A stretch of 22,273 bases of DNA from assembly GCA_910577995.1 (NCBI GenBank), contig CAJTND010000020.1, forward strand, positions 1 to 22,273. Direction: 5' to 3'. Below the pieces are notes generated by a model. The model saw only the letters and a program-made list of their open reading frames with translations, was not told the DNA's origin and ran no database searches. This document shows, piece by piece, positions 20,031 to 22,273 of the stretch. The DNA is from an uncultured Christensenella sp. (lineage in GTDB: Bacteria > Bacillota > Clostridia > Christensenellales > Pumilibacteraceae). Position 1 is the stretch's first letter, and the number at the start of each line of letters is the position of its first letter. The translations under genes and the position numbers were made by a program.

Positions 20031-21035
20031 ATGAAACATACGACATTCAAGATGATATCACGCGGCACGGCGTGCGTCGCGGCGGCGATCTCGGCGACTG
20101 CCGCGCTATGCGCATGCGCACCCGCAACGCCGACCGTCAAGTTCGACGACGTTAAGCCCTGGCACGATACGGGCGCGTCATACGAGCGGCTCGAGTACGC
20201 GACCGCGATCTACGACACGCGCGAGGGCAGCGAAGCGGATAAGCGCGTCAAGATAGCCGACGGCTCGCTCGCGTTCACGCTCACCGAACACACGCGCGCC
20301 GAGGGCACTATCTATTATAACGAACTCGAAATGGAGTTTTCCGTTACGTACAACGACAGCGCGCCCGAGGTCGACCGCGGCAAGACCGACAGGATATCGA
20401 GCGTGACCGAGTTCATGACCGACAGCCTCGTTGCGTCGCGCATGACCAAGACCGTCGAGATAGCGAAACGCGAAGACGTAACAAACAGGTCGTACCGCCT
20501 CGAAGCCGATTACTTCGGCACGCACAAGGCGACGCTCACGCATACGGGCGGAGATAGCGAAACGACGGAAACGATGAACATCGGCAAGGACACATACTAC
20601 GACAACGAAACTATGTTCTTCCTCGCGCGCGCGACTGCGATAGGTGCAAAGACGTCGACGACTTTCCGCATGACCAATCTTTATCAGTCTTTCGACGTCG
20701 GCAAGTTCACCAACTACACGATGATAGCGAGCGGCGACACCGACCTGCAATCGCTCGATATAGGCGACTTTGTAAAAGACTTCGGAGCGGAAGCGGTCAC
20801 CGCCGACGACGGCACGACGTCGTATCCGCTTTCGTGCTACCGCGTCAATATAATGATAAGCGCGGACAAGCACGGACCGCCCTACGTCGTGCACTATACT
20901 GAAAAGCCGTTCAAGTCGGGCGACAAGGAACACAAAAAAATACCCGTAAAGATATCGTATTCGCAGTACGCCGGCAGTAAGCTCAGCGTCGTCACCGAAT
21001 ATACGCTCGTCGGCTGCTCCTTCGACAAACCGTAA
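20031..21035 (+). CDS. Putative lipoprotein of unknown function
   Basis: The 334-residue product has a basic N-terminus, a hydrophobic segment (about 13-26) and a lipobox LCAC with the likely lipidated cysteine at residue 29 (Cys at -2 is unusual but tolerated), so it should sit on the outer face of the cytoplasmic membrane. The mature part is rich in Thr, Asp and Tyr with alternating patterns typical of beta strands (for example TIYYNELEMEFSVTY at about 92-106, and KIPVKISYSQY near the end). No enzyme motif or family was recognised. There is no ribosome binding site upstream and the promoter abuts the ATG. It ends with TAA directly followed by the ATG of an ATP-grasp ligase, so the two are co-transcribed and probably translationally coupled. 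Confidence 0.85.
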   Translation: MKHTTFKMISRGTACVAAAISATAALCACAPATPTVKFDDVKPWHDTGASYERLEYATAIYDTREGSEADKRVKIADGSLAFTLTEHTRAEGTIYYNELEMEFSVTYNDSAPEVDRGKTDRISSVTEFMTDSLVASRMTKTVEIAKREDVTNRSYRLEADYFGTHKATLTHTGGDSETTETMNIGKDTYYDNETMFFLARATAIGAKTSTTFRMTNLYQSFDVGKFTNYTMIASGDTDLQSLDIGDFVKDFGAEAVTADDGTTSYPLSCYRVNIMISADKHGPPYVVHYTEKPFKSGDKEHKKIPVKISYSQYAGSKLSVVTEYTLVGCSFDKP

Positions 21036-21899
21036 ATGAAGCGCGGGCTGATACTCGTCAACGCCTTTTCGCCCACCGTAAAGACGCGTCAGGCGTCGCG
21101 GCTCGCGGAAGAACTGACCGCGCGCGGCGTCGCCGTCACCGTCAGGCGCAACGACCTTTTCTCGCTTTCGGTGACGGACGGGCGCACCGTCGGCGACGCC
21201 GACTGCGATTTTTGCGTATACCTCGACAAGGATAAATACGTCGCGGAAATGCTCGAACGCACGGGCGTAAGGCTGTTCAACAGCGCGCGCGCCGTCGAGC
21301 TGTGCGACGACAAAATGACTACGCATATAGCGCTTTCCGACAGCGGCATACCCATGCCCGACACTCTGCCTGGGCTTTTATGCTACGACAAGACCGCGGT
21401 CGTCCCCGCCGCCGCGCTCGACCGCGTGGAAAACAGGCTCGGCTATCCCGTGATAGTCAAGCTGTCGTACGGCTCGCTCGGCAAGGGCGTTTTCAAAGCC
21501 GACGACCGCGCCGCGCTCGAAACGCTCGCGGAACAGGTAAAGACATACTCGCACCTTTTCCAAAAATACATCGCCGCGTCGCACGGCAAAGACCTCCGAG
21601 TGATAGTAGTCGGCGGCAAAGTGCTCGGCGGCATGCTGCGCAGTTCCGATACCGACTTCCGTTCCAACGTCGGATTAGGCGGCAAAGCGATAGCGGCGGA
21701 CGTGCCGAAAGCCGCCGAGGACTACGCGCTGAAAGCCGCCGACATACTCGGGCTCGATTACTGCGGGATAGACTTCCTGCTCTCGCCGTCACCCATGCTG
21801 TGCGAGGTCAACTCCAACGCCTTTTTCGACGCGTTCGAAGCCGCGACGGGCATCAACGTCGCCGCCGCCTACGCCGAGCATATCGTCCGGAATATCTGA
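21036..21899 (+). CDS. RimK-like ATP-grasp ligase
   Basis: ATP-grasp enzymes of this type join a carboxylate to an amine through an acyl-phosphate; RimK adds glutamate to ribosomal protein S6, and relatives make coenzyme or peptide conjugates. The 287-residue product has an N-terminal pre-ATP-grasp domain (1-90), the nucleotide-binding lysine and loop VKLSYGSLGKGVF (141-153), GKDLRVIVVGGKVLGGMLR (184-202), FRSNVGLGGKA (208-218), and the metal-binding GIDFLL (Asp246) and CEVNSNAFF (Glu257, Asn259). The ending TGINVAAAYAEHI matches RimK. The start abuts the lipoprotein stop with no gap and no clear binding site. The substrate is not known; a strong terminator follows. Confidence 0.9.
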   Translation: MKRGLILVNAFSPTVKTRQASRLAEELTARGVAVTVRRNDLFSLSVTDGRTVGDADCDFCVYLDKDKYVAEMLERTGVRLFNSARAVELCDDKMTTHIALSDSGIPMPDTLPGLLCYDKTAVVPAAALDRVENRLGYPVIVKLSYGSLGKGVFKADDRAALETLAEQVKTYSHLFQKYIAASHGKDLRVIVVGGKVLGGMLRSSDTDFRSNVGLGGKAIAADVPKAAEDYALKAADILGLDYCGIDFLLSPSPMLCEVNSNAFFDAFEAATGINVAAAYAEHIVRNI

Positions 21900-21907
21900 T
21901 ATCCACG

Positions 21908-21947
21908 TCGCCGCCTGTTCCAAAAACACGCGGCGATTTTCGTTTTT
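21908..21947 (+). terminator. Terminator after the lipoprotein/ATP-grasp operon
   Basis: TCGCCGC (21908-21914) pairs with GCGGCGA (21930-21936), an inner TGTT/AACA stem closes the loop, and TTTTCGTTTTT follows. It begins 9 nt after the stop codon. Confidence 0.9.
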
Positions 21948-21967
21948 ATGAATACGCGCCGCGTATG

Positions 21968-22062
21968 TTTTGTCATCCCGAGCGTTGTTTGTCCACCGAA
22001 GGATCTCAACATCTTTTTATCGTCGCCAAAGAGACTCCTCGCTCCGCTCGGAGTGACAAACA
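21968..22062. repeat. Imperfect inverted-repeat element
   Basis: The ends TTGTCATCCCGAGCG (21970-21984) and CGCTCGGAGTGACAA (22045-22059) are inverted copies with two mismatches, enclosing the GAAGGATCTC-type core. Translated on the minus strand it gives CHSERSEESL, a string seen as a spurious ORF in many bacterial genomes because of this repeat class. It is non-coding. No target-site duplication was established. Confidence 0.75.
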
Positions 22063-22105
22063 AACGCGACATAAATTAAACACCCGACACGCCGTCGCTT
22101 CCCCC

Positions 22106-22227
22106 TTTGCAATGGCGGCAAGGTCGTTACACCCGTCACCTCGTTTGCAATGGCGGCAAGGTCGTTACACCCGTCACCTCGTCGCCCCGTTTGCAATAGC
22201 GGCAAGGTCGTTACACCCGTCACCTCG
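22106..22227. repeat. Three copies of a 38-bp repeat
   Basis: Copies lie at 22106-22143, 22144-22181 (directly adjacent, identical) and 22190-22227 (one change, after an 8-bp insert). Each contains TTTGCAATGGCGGCAAGG near its start and CCGTCACCTCG at its end. With no spacers between copies 1 and 2 this is a tandem repeat, not CRISPR. Confidence 0.88.
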
Positions 22228-22250
22228 TCGCTTCCCCCTCTCGGGGGAAG
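22211..22250. repeat. Second copy of the dispersed 40-bp repeat
   Basis: This stretch matches bases 25-64 at 37 of 40 positions. Its first part is the tail of the third 38-bp unit, and its last 20 bases are the same 8-bp CTTCCCCC/GGGGGAAG hairpin. Confidence 0.8.
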
Positions 22251-22273
22251 TGGTTTTGAGCGTAGCGAAAAAC

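Larger units (their letters stand above)
21900..22273. other. Gene-free repeat region at the right edge
   Basis: These 374 bases hold a terminator, an inverted-repeat element and the 38-bp repeats described separately. The open frames that cross it are low-complexity translations of the repeats with no supporting start sites, so no gene is called. Confidence 0.75.

Noticed and set aside
19834..20046. 70-codon minus-strand frame covering the addB upstream region
   Set aside because: It crosses two promoters and several perfect hairpins, and has no ribosome binding site; the region is better explained as regulatory or RNA.
22017..22223. 68-codon minus-strand frame at the right edge
   Set aside because: It is a translation of the inverted-repeat element and the 38-bp repeats, ending in the familiar spurious HSERSEESL string.
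22106..22227. Repeats with short gap looked like a CRISPR array
   Set aside because: Copies 1 and 2 abut with no spacer, the only gap is 8 bp, and no cas gene is present; it is a tandem repeat.

Overview
The window reads as a piece of chromosome from a moderately GC-rich Bacillota (Clostridia-like) bacterium. The signs are a zinc-type L33 gene heading a secE-nusG-ribosomal protein operon, an AddAB recombination system rather than RecBCD, GGAGG-type ribosome binding sites, and SigA-type promoters that almost all have exactly 17 bp between the -35 and -10 boxes. Nothing in it is a phage, transposon or CRISPR array; the order is that of housekeeping DNA, with short non-coding repeats at both ends. 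The taxon is inference from gene content only.

Layout, left to right. 1-204: short repeat and a strong terminator. 205-3762 (minus): the rpmG-secE-nusG-rplK-rplA-rplJ-rplL operon, read from a TTGACA/TAATCT promoter, with a structured leader containing a terminator hairpin before rplJ; rpoB does not follow rplL within the window. 3810-7094 (minus): polyphosphate kinase (ppk) and a Ppx/GppA phosphatase that carries an unusual lysine-rich tail. 7218-8345 (minus): phosphofructokinase with its own promoter, divergent from a flavin-reductase-fold protein (8479-8967, plus). A bidirectional terminator separates that gene from 9026-11420 (minus): a cyclophilin, a tRNA-dihydrouridine synthase and MazG, where MazG and Dus overlap by 4 nt and the cyclophilin has its own promoter across the dus stop codon. 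11452-12162 (minus): a GNAT acetyltransferase whose promoter predicts a leaderless mRNA. 12258-13454 (minus): an unrecognised three-helix membrane protein with a long Ala/Gln coiled coil. 13652-19794 (minus): addB-addA.

19795-20030 is a densely structured divergent intergenic region with three promoters and competing hairpins. 20031-21899 (plus) holds a lipoprotein of unknown function and a RimK-like ATP-grasp ligase, directly abutting, again with a promoter that predicts a leaderless transcript. 21900-22273 holds a terminator, an imperfect inverted-repeat element and three copies of a 38-bp repeat; its last part matches bases 25-64 of the window at 37 of 40 positions.

Functional themes are translation and secretion (L33, SecE, NusG, L11, L1, L10, L7/L12), polyphosphate turnover (Ppk and Ppx), glycolysis (Pfk), nucleotide and tRNA housekeeping (MazG, Dus), and DNA break repair (AddAB). 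No clearly novel multi-gene system was found. The most interesting leads are the two leaderless-type promoters, the structured RNA candidate upstream of addB, the basic tail on the polyphosphatase, and the lipoprotein/ATP-grasp pair.
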